From the NCBI RefSeq assembly GCF_008704655.1, contig NZ_CP023688.1, positions 682,001 to 746,000 on the forward strand: a stretch of 64,000 nt of DNA, read 5' to 3'. The stretch comes from Streptomyces rimosus. Its GTDB lineage: Bacteria > Actinomycetota > Actinomycetes > Streptomycetales > Streptomycetaceae. The position numbers and the translations under genes are program-made. Shown here piece after piece: positions 19,080 through 28,822 of this stretch; within the stretch, counting starts at the first letter, position 1; every line of letters starts with the position of its first letter. The notes under the pieces are model-generated. The model had not been told where the DNA came from. It did not search any database and worked only from the letters and a program-made list of their open reading frames with translations.

Positions 19080-19200
19080 AGGGGTGGGGCGTCGGCCGGG
19101 CATGCGGTCCGAATGGAGCACCGGTTGGCCAGGGGCTGCCGCGTCGAGGGCCGGGCCTTCGCCGGCCGCGAGCTGTACCTCTTTCGGCCTGCGGAATCGG
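19080..19200 (-). pseudogene. GAF-domain remnant
   Basis: The minus strand carries RPKEVQLAAGEGPALDAAAP, then GQPVLHSDRMPGRRP, which aligns with EEVQFETGEGPGTDAATTGR and PVLYPDLRTQPMP of the GAF-ANTAR gene at 13625. The rest of the gene cannot be followed in any frame. Confidence 0.4.
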
Positions 19201-19874
19201 CGAGGCGGGAGGCCCCCGTGTGCCGGGGCGCATACCCCGGAGTCCATCCCCAGGTTCCGGTCGCCCGGAGCCACCCCGGCGCGTGTCCCCCGGGGTGGGG
19301 GCCGTCTGCGCCCTCACTGGTGCGAGGCCGTCGCACATTGAGTGCCGGCCACGCCATGTGTCACAGAGACCCGATGCCTTCCTGCTGGACGGATCTTTCA
19401 TGCCGAAGCGCGTCCCGTCTGGCCTGTCGGCCTCTCGAAGCAACGAGATGGGTTGGGCGCGAGGACAGGCCCGGCGGAGACCGTCCTCGCGCCCTGGCAG
19501 CCGCCACCTGACGGCAGCAAGTTCTGCTCGCAGGAGCAGGTGCATCTCAGCCTGCCACGAGCCACAGTCGCCGACCGTGGAGACGGGTGCGCGGCAGGCG
19601 CCGGACCGTACGCCCCGCATAGGCGCCCAGCCACCGAACGTCAGCCGAGCTGTCACGTGCGCCGTCGGCCAGGGCACGCGGGCGCATACCGGCCAGGGGC
19701 AGGGGCAGAGGCTGCTCGCCTGTTCCAGGGGAAGGCGATCGGGGCCAGACGGATCGGGCCGGAGGCGGCCAGACGCCGGTGACGACCCGGCTCGGCCCGC
19801 CCCCACCTCAAGGCCGCTGACACCCACGCCGCCGCCCCGTACGTGTTCGCGCGATCGGCTGGCCCGAGGGACCT
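19201..19874. other. Region with no intact gene
   Basis: Several long open frames exist on both strands but none shows a recognisable protein; it probably contains decayed sequence related to the GAF remnant. Confidence 0.3.
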
Positions 19875-20084
19875 GTGGATACGAAGCTGGTCAGGCAAAT
19901 CCTCATGCGGCGCAGAGCCGAGCGGGTGTGCCGGGCCGCCCGGGAAGCCGGCATCCGGACTTCGGCGATGAGTGCCGCTGCGGCAGCCTCCCGCCTGGAC
20001 GGGCGGCGCATGAGCAGCAACAACAGGCGCATCCTCGCGGCTGCCCGGGTCAGCCTACGGCGGCTCAACAACACTTCTTCCTGA
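19875..20084 (+). CDS. Small basic hypothetical protein
   Basis: 69 aa from the GTG at 19875 after GAGGGA. Arg/Ala-rich and helical, no recognised domain. The Ser/Asn-rich segment RRMSSNNRRILAAARVSLRR is unusual. It could be a real small protein or a chance frame. Confidence 0.3.
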   Translation: MDTKLVRQILMRRRAERVCRAAREAGIRTSAMSAAAAASRLDGRRMSSNNRRILAAARVSLRRLNNTSS

Positions 20085-20478
20085 AGGGTCCGTCCCGTTC
20101 CAAATAGCCACCGGCGCCGGCCCTTCCTCCTGCCCGAGCGGGCACGGGCCCAGCAGTTGCGGGCGCCGACGAACCATGTACTCAGATGCGCACCGCGGGA
20201 GAGCGGCCTATGACGCCCGGTCCGGGGCTGTCTGCTTGCTCCCGGTATTGCGGACGCCCGTCCGGAGTCGGGAGCTGGGATACCGGGCAGCCTGACCGCC
20301 TGCGGGGGGTCGGCAGCCGACTGTCACCGACGCTACGCGTCTTCCGGTCCGTCGGCTCTGTGCTGTTGCCCGGTACGCACATCCGTCTGGTATCTGCCTC
20401 GGTACCGGCGCTTCGTCGCAGGATCCGCCGGGGGCGGGCCCCTGCTGGGCCGGCGTCGGCGTCGCGGCAAGTACGCCT
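20085..20478. other. Intergenic region, nothing recognised
   Basis: About 390 nt between the small basic ORF and the leftward GAF-ANTAR gene. Confidence 0.3.
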
Positions 20479-21261
20479 TCACGCGGTCGCCATGTCGTCG
20501 GGTGGGGGGGGAAGGGTGACGGTGCCGTTGACGATGTCGCGGGAGAGGTCGGTCAGGCGCAGATGGTGGTGGCGGGCGTGAGTGCGTATCCGGTGGAAGG
20601 CGGTGTCGGGGTCGGTGGGGTGGCGGGCGGTGAGGAATCCTTTGGCCTGCTCGATGATGTTGCGGTTGTTCAGGGCGTGCTGGAGCTGGTCCTGCACGGT
20701 GCGGTGCTCTTCGAGGGTGCTCTGCAGCAGCAGGGAGATGGCGGTGATGTCGGCCAAGGCCCGGGCGGTGTCCCGGTCTTCTATCGGCAGTCGGCCGGGG
20801 GCGCGGCGAAAGAGGTTGAGCACGCCGAGGGTGTTGCTGCGCCGCAGGACGGGGGTGGCGTGGATGGAGGTGTAGCCGGCACGGTGGGCGTGGGTGCTGA
20901 AGCGGGGCCAGCGCGGGGTCGCGGTGGCGGAGAAGGTGTGCTCTACGGTGGTGGAGGTGTGGAAGGCGGTATGGCAGGGGCCTTCGCTGGCGTCGAGTTC
21001 GAAGAGTTCGACGGTGCGGGCGGCTTCGGAGGTGGCGGCGATCAGGCGCAGGGACCCGGGTGCGGCCGCGAGCATCAGGCCGGCGTCGTCGATGTCGAGG
21101 AGGGCGGTGCAGTGTTCGGTGACGCGGTAGAGGAAGGCGGCCGCATCGAAGTCGGCGACGAGGGTGTCGGCGAGGTCGATCAGCGCGGCGGAAACCCGTG
21201 CCTCTCGTGACGAGCCGTTCGGGCCGTCGCGGCCAGCTGACGTTAAGGGCGGTACGGGCAT
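20479..21261 (-). CDS. GAF-ANTAR regulator
   Basis: 260 aa, ATG 21261 with GGAGG 6 nt upstream. GAF domain at ~25-175 (LIDLADTLVADFDAAAFLYR, then ELDASEGPCHTAFHTSTTVE). The ANTAR domain at ~190-245 has the canonical EQAKGFLTARHPTDPDTAFH and IRTHARHHHLRLTDLSRDIV. ANTAR binds paired RNA hairpins to prevent termination in characterised systems. It belongs to the same subfamily as 28094-28822. Confidence 0.9.
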   Translation of the reverse strand: MPVPPLTSAGRDGPNGSSREARVSAALIDLADTLVADFDAAAFLYRVTEHCTALLDIDDAGLMLAAAPGSLRLIAATSEAARTVELFELDASEGPCHTAFHTSTTVEHTFSATATPRWPRFSTHAHRAGYTSIHATPVLRRSNTLGVLNLFRRAPGRLPIEDRDTARALADITAISLLLQSTLEEHRTVQDQLQHALNNRNIIEQAKGFLTARHPTDPDTAFHRIRTHARHHHLRLTDLSRDIVNGTVTLPPPPDDMATA

Positions 21262-21789
21262 GGCAGCCTCCGGTCGCAAGGGGGACGCCGGGGCGGAACC
21301 GGAAGCTCGCTGCGGGACTGGGTGGGACACCACCCGGATACGGCCCGGCCTGCCCTCACCGTACTCCCACGCTGTGAGAAAGCGCAGAGCGGAACCTTCG
21401 CCCACACCGGCATGGTATCTGCCCAGGAGTTCGACTCGCGGCGGACTCGGTATGCACGATCCAACAGGGCAGATCCGGGCGGCGCGTTACCCCACCTCCC
21501 TGCTTGAGCAGACTCGCGAGTGCAGCGATCGGCGGGGACCCCTCGGCCAGAGACCGGGCTAAAGGCCAAGCCCGGGGATCGGCGGGGGTGAGCAGCGAGC
21601 AGGCAGCAGCCGGACGCTCAGCGGCGAAGCCTGCCCGGACGCCCCGGCCTCCACCGGTTGTCAGTTCGCACCGACACCCGAGCCCCGGGATCGCTGAGCG
21701 TTGCCCAAGACCAACGAGAAACGTGCACCCTCCCACGTACAAAACCAGGCAAGCAGGCCCTTGTGCCGTGGGGACCGCCCAGACGCGTC
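21262..21789. other. Intergenic region upstream of the GAF-ANTAR gene
   Basis: About 530 nt. It carries, on the minus strand about 115 nt before the ATG, a GTACGGT box like those in the DUF5994 leaders, though the downstream spacing differs. No gene recognised. Confidence 0.3.
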
Positions 21790-22204
21790 TCAGGTGGCCG
21801 CGGTCGCCTTCGGGCCTCGGGCCGGCAGACGTCCGTACGCGAGGCTCATGGACTGCGGCACCACGCGGTCGGCCGCGCGCTGGACGCGGTGGAAGTAGAG
21901 CAGCAGCCGTGTGAAGGCGGGGCGTCCGGCCCAGAAGGCGGCCGTGTCAGGGGCGTGCTCGGCGAGGTCGACGGCGTGCTCGAACACCACGATATTGTCG
22001 GCAACAGCGGCCGCCGTCAGCCGCAGCGATGACGTGGACGTGTGCGTCCGGGCAGTGGGCTGCGAGGGTGCGGATGACTTTCCGGGCGTGTGCGATGGCG
22101 GGCGCGCCGTCGATCAGGTGTCCGTCGCACCATTCGGCGACGAAGCGGAACGCCGCCTTCACCTCGGGGTGTCCTTCGCGGGCCTGGGTGATGAAGCCGC
22201 TCAC
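21790..22204 (-). pseudogene. Unknown ~138-aa protein, frameshifted
   Basis: GTG 22204 with AGGAG 7 nt upstream. The first ~65 residues (MSGFITQAREGHPEVKAAFR, then FVAEWCDGHLIDGAPAIAHA) are clearly coding. Near 22000 coding character moves one frame over (AAAVADNIVVFEHAVDLAEH, then APDTAAFWAGRPAFTRLLLY) and runs to 21790. Helical, no recognised family. Confidence 0.5.
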
Positions 22205-22288
22205 GGCGTTCTCCTGATGTCGCTACTTCGCGGACTGTGACTGATGCCGCGCCGCGCCTGGCGCCCGGCCGTAAACGCCTGCGCCGCG

Positions 22289-22605
22289 TGAGGGCACCGG
22301 CGCGCTGTCCGACCCGGCGCCGCACGCGTACGGGACGGCCACACAGATGCACATCACCGTCGCCGCCGCGCACCTGGCGCTCGGCGGGCCCGAGGAGGCC
22401 GCCGAGGCCCTGGGCCTGCTCGCACTGCCACCCAAGGAGCGCCTGCCCCGGTTACTACCCGGCTGCAGGAGTTCGCCACCGACGTCGCACGCTCCCCGGT
22501 CGCCTCCGGCCGGACCGCCAGCATTCCGCAGAGCGCGGTCGAAGCCGGGTACCTCGACTCCGCCCCACGACGCCTTGCCCTCTCGCCAGGCTCCCTCGGC
22601 GACTG
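22289..22605 (+). pseudogene. C-terminal remnant of a TPR-type regulator
   Basis: Reads ALSDPAPHAYGTATQMHITV, then AAAHLALGGPEEAAEALGLL, shifts frame near 22455 and continues LQEFATDVARSPVASGRTAS to a stop at 22605. This is the tail of the TPR/HTH regulators common in Streptomyces. No start or DNA-binding domain is present. Confidence 0.45.
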
Positions 22606-22619
22606 ATGAGATGCGCCCC

Positions 22620-23249
22620 ATGACCCGACACACCGACGCGCGCCCGCCGATGGCCGACCACTGGTGGTGGCGCCCCGGCTGGCAGCCCGGCACCCGCTTC
22701 CTGACCTTCCACTTCACCTTCCAGAACGCTCCCGAGGTCCACCGCCTGGCAGCCGCCTACCGCACGGCGCTCGCCGACGTCGCCGGGCTCGACCTCGTAC
22801 CCGACCGCTGGCTGCACCTGACCACCCAGGGACTCGGCTTCGCCGACACCGTCCCCGACGACGAGGTCCGGGCCGTCCTCGCCGCGGCCGCCACCCGGCT
22901 CGCCGCACTGCCTCCGTTCGACCTCACCCTGCACCGCCCCGAGACCACCCCCGAGGCCATCCGCTGGGAAGCCACCCCCACCGCCCCGCCGGCCGCCGTA
23001 CGCACCGCGCTACGCGACGCCATCCGCACCGTCCGCGGCACCGTCGACGAACCCGACGGCTTCACCCCACACATCTCCATCGCCTACAGCAACACCACCG
23101 GCCCCGCCGGCCCCGTCCAGGCCGCTCTCGACACCGTGGATGCATCCCCGGCCACCACGCACATCGACCACGTCGACCTGGTCCGCCTCAACCGCGACCG
23201 GCACATGTACGAGTGGGACGCCCACACCCCGCTCCCGCTCGGTCAGTAG
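22620..23249 (+). CDS. 2'-5' RNA ligase-family (2H phosphoesterase) protein
   Basis: 209 aa from ATG 22620; an in-frame ATG at 22611 is possible. Two HxT/S-type motifs define the 2H fold: WLHLTTQGLGF (residues ~60-70) and FTPHISIAYS (~150-160), spaced as in LigT/2'-5' RNA ligase and cyclic phosphodiesterase proteins. It probably acts on 2',3'-cyclic or 2'-5' linked nucleotides; the substrate is not predictable. It stands alone. Confidence 0.8.
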   Translation: MTRHTDARPPMADHWWWRPGWQPGTRFLTFHFTFQNAPEVHRLAAAYRTALADVAGLDLVPDRWLHLTTQGLGFADTVPDDEVRAVLAAAATRLAALPPFDLTLHRPETTPEAIRWEATPTAPPAAVRTALRDAIRTVRGTVDEPDGFTPHISIAYSNTTGPAGPVQAALDTVDASPATTHIDHVDLVRLNRDRHMYEWDAHTPLPLGQ

Positions 23250-23601
23250 ACACCACCTGGATGAAGCTCACCGAGCTCCACGACGCCAGCCTGCATCCCG
23301 CTCGGATGGGTGACGGAGCCGAAGCCCGGCTTGACCTGGCACTTGGCGCTGCCGCTCCTGCGGTACCGGAGGACGCCGACTTCACAGCGTCGCCCATCAG
23401 CAGCGCGAGATCGCTGCACTGTTGAGTGCCGGGCCGCGGCAGGGGACAGGCCGTCCAGGAGGTCGAGGCCGAGCAGCGGACCATGCCCCGATCGGACCGG
23501 GTGAGCGGTCGAAGACGTCTTCGACCGGCGAGGGCGCGTTGAGCTTGGCGCAACGGGGGACTCGGCACGGGGGCACTCCTCGACCAGGGCAGGGTGATGA
23601 C
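23250..23601. other. Intergenic region upstream of the GAF gene
   Basis: About 350 nt; the 3' part (near 23550) keeps a block AACGGGGGACTCGGCACGG-like in common with the upstream region of the paralogue at 14326. No gene seen. Confidence 0.3.
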
Positions 23602-24315
23602 GTGCCGGGCCAGAAGGCGGTGAGATACATCCGTGAGGCCGCGCGCGGGCGGGACGAGGCCGCTGTCCCGCAGCAGCTGTGCGCCGCGGTCGGCCGTGGC
23701 CTGCCGGGGGACGAGGTCTCCTTGTGCCTGTTCACCGGGCAGACCTGCTGTCAGGTCCTCGCGGTCTCCGAGGCGGCCATCTTGCGGGTGGAGGAGGTGC
23801 AGTACGAGACCTGGGAGGGCCCCGGCATCGAGGCCGCCGCTACCGGCCGCCCTGTGCTGTATCCGAACCTGGCGAAGAACCCGACGCCGTACCCCTTCTT
23901 CGGGCCCCGGCTGCGCGAAGAACTCGGCCCCCTCGGCGCCCTGTACGCCTTCCCCCTCACGGTCGACCGGCATGTGCTCGGAACCGCCACCTGCCTGCGC
24001 TATGGCCCCCTGTTCCTCGCCCCGGTCCAGCTCGTTGAGGCAGCGCACGTGACCGCCGCGGCAGCCGAAGCCGTCGCCGACCGGTGCCTGCCCCACCTGG
24101 GCGCCACCTCCAAGCTGCCCTGGCACTCGGCCGCGCTGATCGACGAGCACTGGACCTCCACCTACCGTGCAGTCGGCGCCGTCGCCAGCGTCCTGGAGAT
24201 CCCTGTCCACGAAGCCCTGGCCCGCCTGCGCGCCCGCGCCTTCGCCACCGGGTGCCCTCTGCCTGCTCTCGCCCGTGCCATCCTCGCGCAGCTGTCCAAC
24301 GGCCCGGAGGCTTAG
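23602..24315 (+). CDS. GAF sensor with ANTAR-like C-terminus
   Basis: 237 aa from the GTG at 23602 (upstream GGGCAGGGTG). Close paralogue of 13625-14326: PQQLCAAVGRGLPGDEVSLC, GEGP-region sequence VQYETWEGPGIEAAATGRP, YPFFGPRLREELGPLGALYA and a C-terminal YRAVGAVASVLEIPVHEALA-type ANTAR helix set. It ends 20 nt before a strong terminator hairpin. Ligand unknown. Confidence 0.75.
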   Translation: MPGQKAVRYIREAARGRDEAAVPQQLCAAVGRGLPGDEVSLCLFTGQTCCQVLAVSEAAILRVEEVQYETWEGPGIEAAATGRPVLYPNLAKNPTPYPFFGPRLREELGPLGALYAFPLTVDRHVLGTATCLRYGPLFLAPVQLVEAAHVTAAAAEAVADRCLPHLGATSKLPWHSAALIDEHWTSTYRAVGAVASVLEIPVHEALARLRARAFATGCPLPALARAILAQLSNGPEA

Positions 24316-24317
24316 CG

Positions 24318-24819
24318 TCAGCACATGCCAGTTCCCGGGGGCCTGCCCGGGCTGGCCAGGACAGGCCCCCGGAATGCTGTCGGGCGGGACGAAGGCCATC
24401 CGGCGCTGAGACGTCCAAGATCAGGCGTGATCCTGACGGAGGTGGAGGGATCGGCGCGGGCGTCGTAGGCCGCACGGGCGGCGTCGATGCGCGCCAGGTG
24501 CTCGGTGGTCCACTGCAGGAAGGGCACGGCGGCTTCGCAGAGCGTTCTGCCCGTCGAGGTGAGTTCGTAGGTGAGGTGAGGCGGCAGGCATGACGTGGTG
24601 GACGGTGCGGGTCAGGATGCCGTCCCGTTCCAGACTCCGCAGGGTCACGGTGAGCATGCGCTGGCTGATCCTGTCGACAGCGCGCTTGAGTTCGATGAAA
24701 CGGCGCGGCCCCTGGTCGAGGCGGCAGACCACCAGGAGCGACCACTTGTCCCCGACCGTGCCGAGGACGACGCGGGCCTGGCCCGCGTCCTGCTGCGCCC
24801 GGCTGCTCGTCGGGGTGAT
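24318..24819 (-). pseudogene. HxlR-family transcriptional regulator, broken
   Basis: The HxlR winged helix is readable: VVLGTVGDKWSLLVVCRLDQ, GPRRFIELKRAVDRISQRML, TVTLRSLERDGILTRTVHHV, then after a frameshift near 24590 YELTSTGRTLCEAAVPFLQW. A good GGAGG precedes position 24819, but the codon there is ATC, so the start codon also seems lost. It is divergent from the quinone oxidoreductase at 24966, the usual arrangement for a redox-responsive HxlR regulator and its target. Confidence 0.65.
24335..24372. terminator. Strong hairpin terminator between convergent genes
   Basis: CCGGGGGCCTG (24335-24345) pairs perfectly with CAGGCCCCCGG (24362-24372) across a 16-nt loop. It lies between the rightward GAF gene and the leftward HxlR remnant, so it could serve both. 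Confidence 0.7.
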
Positions 24820-24965
24820 CGTTACCTCCAGGGAACCGGGACACCGGAAAGTGCCTTATTGATCGGGATGCGGTCGGTGCCCACGATGGTCGCGGTTCTA
24901 AAAGAGTACTGGGGCATGAAAAGTAACTCTGCTCTTCCATCCTGTTGTCCCGCCCCAGAAGCCCC

Positions 24966-25950
24966 ATGCACGCCATCTACATCATCTGCCTCAAGGGCCC
25001 CGCCTTCGTAGAGGCCGTCGAAGTCGATGAACCGACGGCCGGTGCCGAGTCGGTCGTCATCGATGTGCATGTCGCCGGCGTGACATTTCCGGAGGTTGCG
25101 CAGAGCCACGGTGAGTACCACCTGCAGCGGGTTCTGCCCTTCATCCCGGGCACGGAGGTCGCCGGGACCGTCCGGTCCGCGCCCTCGGACAGCGGCCTGA
25201 GGGCCTGGCAGCGGGTCGCGGCCTTCCCCGGAATCGGCGGGTACGCCGCGACGGTGGCCGTCCCGCCGACGGCGGCGGTCTTCCCGCTTCCCGACAACGT
25301 GTCCTTCCGTGCGGGCGCGGCCCTGCCCATGAACTATCTGACCATGCACTTCGCCCTGGTGCGCCGGGCGCACCTGAAACCGGGTGAATCGGTTTTGATG
25401 CACGGTACAGCTGGCGGGGTCGGCACCGCTGCTGTGCAGTTGGCCGCCGCGCTGGATGCCAGGGTGATCGCGGTCGTGTCCGAACCGGGCAAACTTACTG
25501 CGGCGAGGGCTGTCGGCGCCGACGAGGTCGTTTGGCTGGCGGCTTCGAGGACGCTGTGCGGGAGCTGACCGGCCATCCCGGCGTCGACATCGTCGTGGAC
25601 CCGGCCGGGGCCGACCGGGTCCACGGCTCGCTGCGCAGTCTCGCGCGCGAGGGCCGCCTGCTGATCATCGGCTCGACGGGCGGCAACGTTGCCCAGATCA
25701 ATGTCGACGATCTTATGCGCAACAACCTCAATGTCTCAGGAGTCGGTTGGGGCGCGTTCTGGGCGAGGCAGCCTTCCAATTTGCAGGAGCAGTGGGCTGC
25801 GCTTCTGCCTCTCCTGCAGGCCGGCGAGCTCCAGCCCGTACTCGGGCGGCGCTTCCCGCTTGAGCAGGCATCGCAGGCTCTGCTTGAACTCGACCAGCGC
25901 CGGGCGCAAGGGAAAGTGCTGCTGGACGTCCGGCGAGACGGCCCGGCTGG
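24966..25950 (+). pseudogene. NADPH:quinone oxidoreductase / zinc-less alcohol dehydrogenase, frameshifted
   Basis: ATG 24966. An MDR-family enzyme: N-terminal GroES-like part (HVAGVTFPEVAQSHGEYHLQ), Rossmann motif GTAGGVGTAAVQLAAALDAR, then a frameshift at ~25530 after GADEVV; the product continues one frame over as GGFEDAVRELTGHPGVDIVV, then EGRLLIIGSTGG, and should end near 25950 (GKVLLDVR). There the stop is missing and the frame runs on. It pairs with the divergent HxlR remnant; both are broken. Confidence 0.7.
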
Positions 25951-26149
25951 ATCGCAGCCGGGTGCGAGTGAGGGAAGACGAGTCGGTGGCTGTCGTCACC
26001 GGCCCGGAGTGGACTCCAGTTTCGCGGCCGGGCAGCCGACCGCGAGTTTGCGGGCGGCCTGTTGGTCCTGTCCAGCGCTGACGAGGTGGGTTCGCCGATC
26101 CGCTTTGTCTGTTCGCCGGACGCCATCCGGTACGCGGCCGGGTCGGGGA

Positions 26150-26573
26150 TCACTGCTGCGGAAGGTCGCCGAAGACCATGCGGTGCCCGCGCGCTGTGCC
26201 CGCGTACTCGCGGACTCGGTGGATCAGTCCGTTCCGGAGTTCGAGGCCGAAGCAGTAGTCGTTGGCGCAGTGGTTGCCGTTGGCGAGCGTCGCCGTCACG
26301 GTCGCCTCCACGATTCCTCGTTCGCCGTCGGAGTGGAGGTGGTGGAGGGTGACGTCACGGCCGGTCACGCGCGAACTACCGGGGGAAGTGCTTGGCGAAG
26401 AAGCCCGCGAACGCCGCCCTACCCACCATGTGAGGGGACAGCTTGAGCCCGACGGCGGTATCGTTCCCGGGCTGCGACAGCCCTTGGGCGTCTTCGGTGA
26501 GGACCGCACAGATCTGTTCAGGGTCGTTGCCGGCGAGGGCCATGAAGGCGTTTTGAAGGACGGTGTCGGTCAT
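26150..26573 (-). pseudogene. NTF2/SnoaL-like protein, frameshifted
   Basis: ATG 26573. The first part (MTDTVLQNAFMALAGNDPEQ, then ICAVLTEDAQ) and second part (VTLHHLHSDGERGIVEATVT, then YCFGLELRNGLIHRVREYAG) together make the cone-shaped NTF2-like fold of ~130 aa, but the join at about 26376-26385 is in different frames with a stop after HFPR. Confidence 0.6.
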
Positions 26574-26689
26574 GAATTCACTGTCACCGTCGGTGCGCGG
26601 CAGCGTCTTGGACAAATGTTCAGACCGGTCCCGTCACACCGTGCGGAGATGCGATCCGTCAGGCACGAGCGTGGGGCTGTCGCCGGGTG

Positions 26690-27150
26690 AGACCTTGCAA
26701 GGCTGCCGGAGCCCAGCCGGTTGGCGGGCATCAGCATGGCCGGATTCCGCGTCTGCGGCGAAGAAACGGTCGGTATGCGGGTGATGCCGCATCCGGCCGT
26801 CACCGTGGTGCTGGAGTTCGGTGCCTGCCCGCTCGTCGTGGACACCGCCGCCGCCCGGCAGTAACGGAGCGACCTCGTCGCCGGGTTCGGGCACGTCCCT
26901 GTTCGCGTGCGGGGCGAGAACATCGAGTGCGTAGAGGTACGCCTGTCCCCTCTGGTCGCACCCGCGGTACTGGGCACGCCTCTTCCCTTGAGCTGAACCA
27001 CGCCGTGGTCGCGCTGGAGGAGCTGTGGGGCCGGGCAGCGGCACGGCTGCGACAGCAACTCGGCGACGCGGTGTCGGCCAGCCGCGCCAACGTCCCTGCT
27101 ACGGCAACACTTCGTCCTGATCGCGCACTTCTGACGACGCTGCACCAGAA
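26690..27150 (+). pseudogene. AraC-family regulator, N-terminal remnant
   Basis: Reads GFRVCGEETVGMRVMPHPAV, TVVLEFGACPLVVDT, a stop/frameshift at ~26870, then FGHVPVRVRGENIECVEVRL, SPLVAPAVLG, another shift, then LNHAVVALEELWGRAAARLR. This is the ligand-binding half of a Streptomyces AraC-type regulator; the HTH half is absent. Confidence 0.5.
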
Positions 27151-27303
27151 GGGCTGCGCCGCCGGGGCTACCCCTGCCTACGAAAATCTTGCCGGAGCCA
27201 CTCAGACGAGTACGCGGGCATCTGGGTGTTGTCCGCTCCGAACGACAGGGCTGCCGGCTTCCATATGCCAGACCACTGGGGTGCCGGGAGGCTGGTGCGT
27301 GTG

Positions 27304-27996
27304 CTAGTCGAGGCTTTGGTGGTCCAGGACGTGCTGGGCGGTGTGGAGGAGGGGCTGGCTGCGGCGGAAGGAGTGGGCGCGGAGGCGGGCGAGGGCGTCG
27401 TCGGGGGTGAGGCCGTACTTGGCGGCGAGGATTCCGGCGGCGATGTGGACGGTGGGCGGGTAGCCCTGGGGGCCGCGCTGGGGCGGGCGGTTTGCGGTGG
27501 TGAGCAGGTGGGGGTGTTCGTCGAGGGCGAGGAGGGCGATGATGCGGGCGTAGGCGCCGGCTCGGGCTTGTTGTTCAGGGGTGAAGGGGGCGGGGGTGCA
27601 GCGGTAGAGGTCCAGGGCGCCGATGGTCAGGCTGCCGACGGTCAGGGGCAGGGCCAGGACGCTGCGGGCGCCTTGTTCGCAGGCGATGGGGGCGTAGGCG
27701 GGCCATCGGGTGTGTGCGTGCTGCAGGTCGGTGATGTCGACGGGTTCGCGGTGGGTGTAGGCGTCGATGCACGGGCCTTCGCCGGTGACGAGCTGGGCGT
27801 CTTCGACCAGGCGGGCGCGTTCGTCGGTGGCGCCGGCCAGCAGGCGCAGCTCTCCGGCGGTGATCAGGGTGGTGCCGGCGAAGTCGGCGTCCAGGTCGTC
27901 GGCGCAGGCCCGGCAGGCGGTGGTGAGGGTGAAGCCGTCGGTGAAGACGGCGGCGCCGAGGCGCTGCCACGCCGCGACGTGATGATCATGGTCCAT
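27304..27996 (-). CDS. GAF-ANTAR regulator
   Basis: 230 aa, ATG 27996 after CAGGGA. GAF region: LVTGEGPCIDAYTHREPVDI (residues ~85-105), VLALPLTVGSLTIGALDLYR. The C-terminal ANTAR helices (VHIAAGILAAKYGLTPDDAL, ARLRAHSFRRSQPLLHTAQH) are present but lack the EQAKG signature. First of three consecutive leftward GAF-ANTAR genes in map order, separated from the next by ~97 nt. Confidence 0.85.
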   Translation of the reverse strand: MDHDHHVAAWQRLGAAVFTDGFTLTTACRACADDLDADFAGTTLITAGELRLLAGATDERARLVEDAQLVTGEGPCIDAYTHREPVDITDLQHAHTRWPAYAPIACEQGARSVLALPLTVGSLTIGALDLYRCTPAPFTPEQQARAGAYARIIALLALDEHPHLLTTANRPPQRGPQGYPPTVHIAAGILAAKYGLTPDDALARLRAHSFRRSQPLLHTAQHVLDHQSLD

Positions 27997-28093
27997 GGGT
28001 GTCCCTGCTGCGGGTGTGCGCTGGAGGGGTGGCGGGAGGGACACGTCCTTCCGCCGGGGTCCGGGGCGGAGTGGAAGTAGGGCCGGGTATGGA

Positions 28094-28822
28094 TCAGGGG
28101 CGCTGGATGGCGGTGGTGTCGAGGGCGCCGTCGATGACCTGCTGGCACATCCTGGTCAGAGGGAGCTGGTGGGCGCGGGCGTGGCGGCGGAGGGCGTCGA
28201 AGGCGGTGTCGAGGTCGGTGTTCCAGCGTTCGGCGAGGACGCCCTTGGCCTGCTCGATGACGATGCGGCTGGACAGGGCGGCCCGCAGCTGGGCCCGCTC
28301 GACGTTGCCGTACATGATGGTGCGCTGCTGGAGGATGGCGATGGTCGCCACATCCGCGAGGGCCTGCGCCACCCGGGCGTCGGTGGCGCTGAGGTCCTGT
28401 GCGCGGGCGTCGAAGAGGTTCATGGCGCCTACGGACTGCTGGCGCAGGCGCATGGGCAGGGCGTGGGTGGTGGTGAAGCCGGCCTGGCGGGCGCGGGCGG
28501 CGAAGCGCGGAAACGCGGCGGTCTGCACGGGGGAAGTGAGGTCGACGTTCAGACGGGGGGTGCCGCTGCGGTGGCATTCCACGCAGGGGCCCTGGTCGGT
28601 CTGCAGGGCGAACAGCTCCAGCAGCCGGGTGTGCTCGTCCGAGGCGGCGATCACCTGGAGCCTGCCGTCGGGGTCGGCGAGCATGACGCCCACGGCCGTC
28701 ACGTCCAGGAGCTGGTTGCAGCGGTCGCAGAGCTGGTGCAGGAAGTCGATCAGGTCGAAGTCGTCGACGAGGGTGTCGACGGCCTCGACCATGGCCGCCA
28801 GCAGGTGTTCCTCACGTGTCAT
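28094..28822 (-). CDS. GAF-ANTAR regulator
   Basis: 242 aa, ATG 28822. GAF at ~25-165 (FLHQLCDRCNQLLDVTAVGV, LQTDQGPCVECHRSGTPRLN) and canonical ANTAR at ~180-230 (IVIEQAKGVLAERWNTDLDT, ALRRHARAHQLPLTRMCQQV). Its ATG overlaps the stop of the upstream gene as ATGA, so the two products are made together, perhaps as a heteromeric sensor. Confidence 0.9.
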   Translation of the reverse strand: MTREEHLLAAMVEAVDTLVDDFDLIDFLHQLCDRCNQLLDVTAVGVMLADPDGRLQVIAASDEHTRLLELFALQTDQGPCVECHRSGTPRLNVDLTSPVQTAAFPRFAARARQAGFTTTHALPMRLRQQSVGAMNLFDARAQDLSATDARVAQALADVATIAILQQRTIMYGNVERAQLRAALSSRIVIEQAKGVLAERWNTDLDTAFDALRRHARAHQLPLTRMCQQVIDGALDTTAIQRP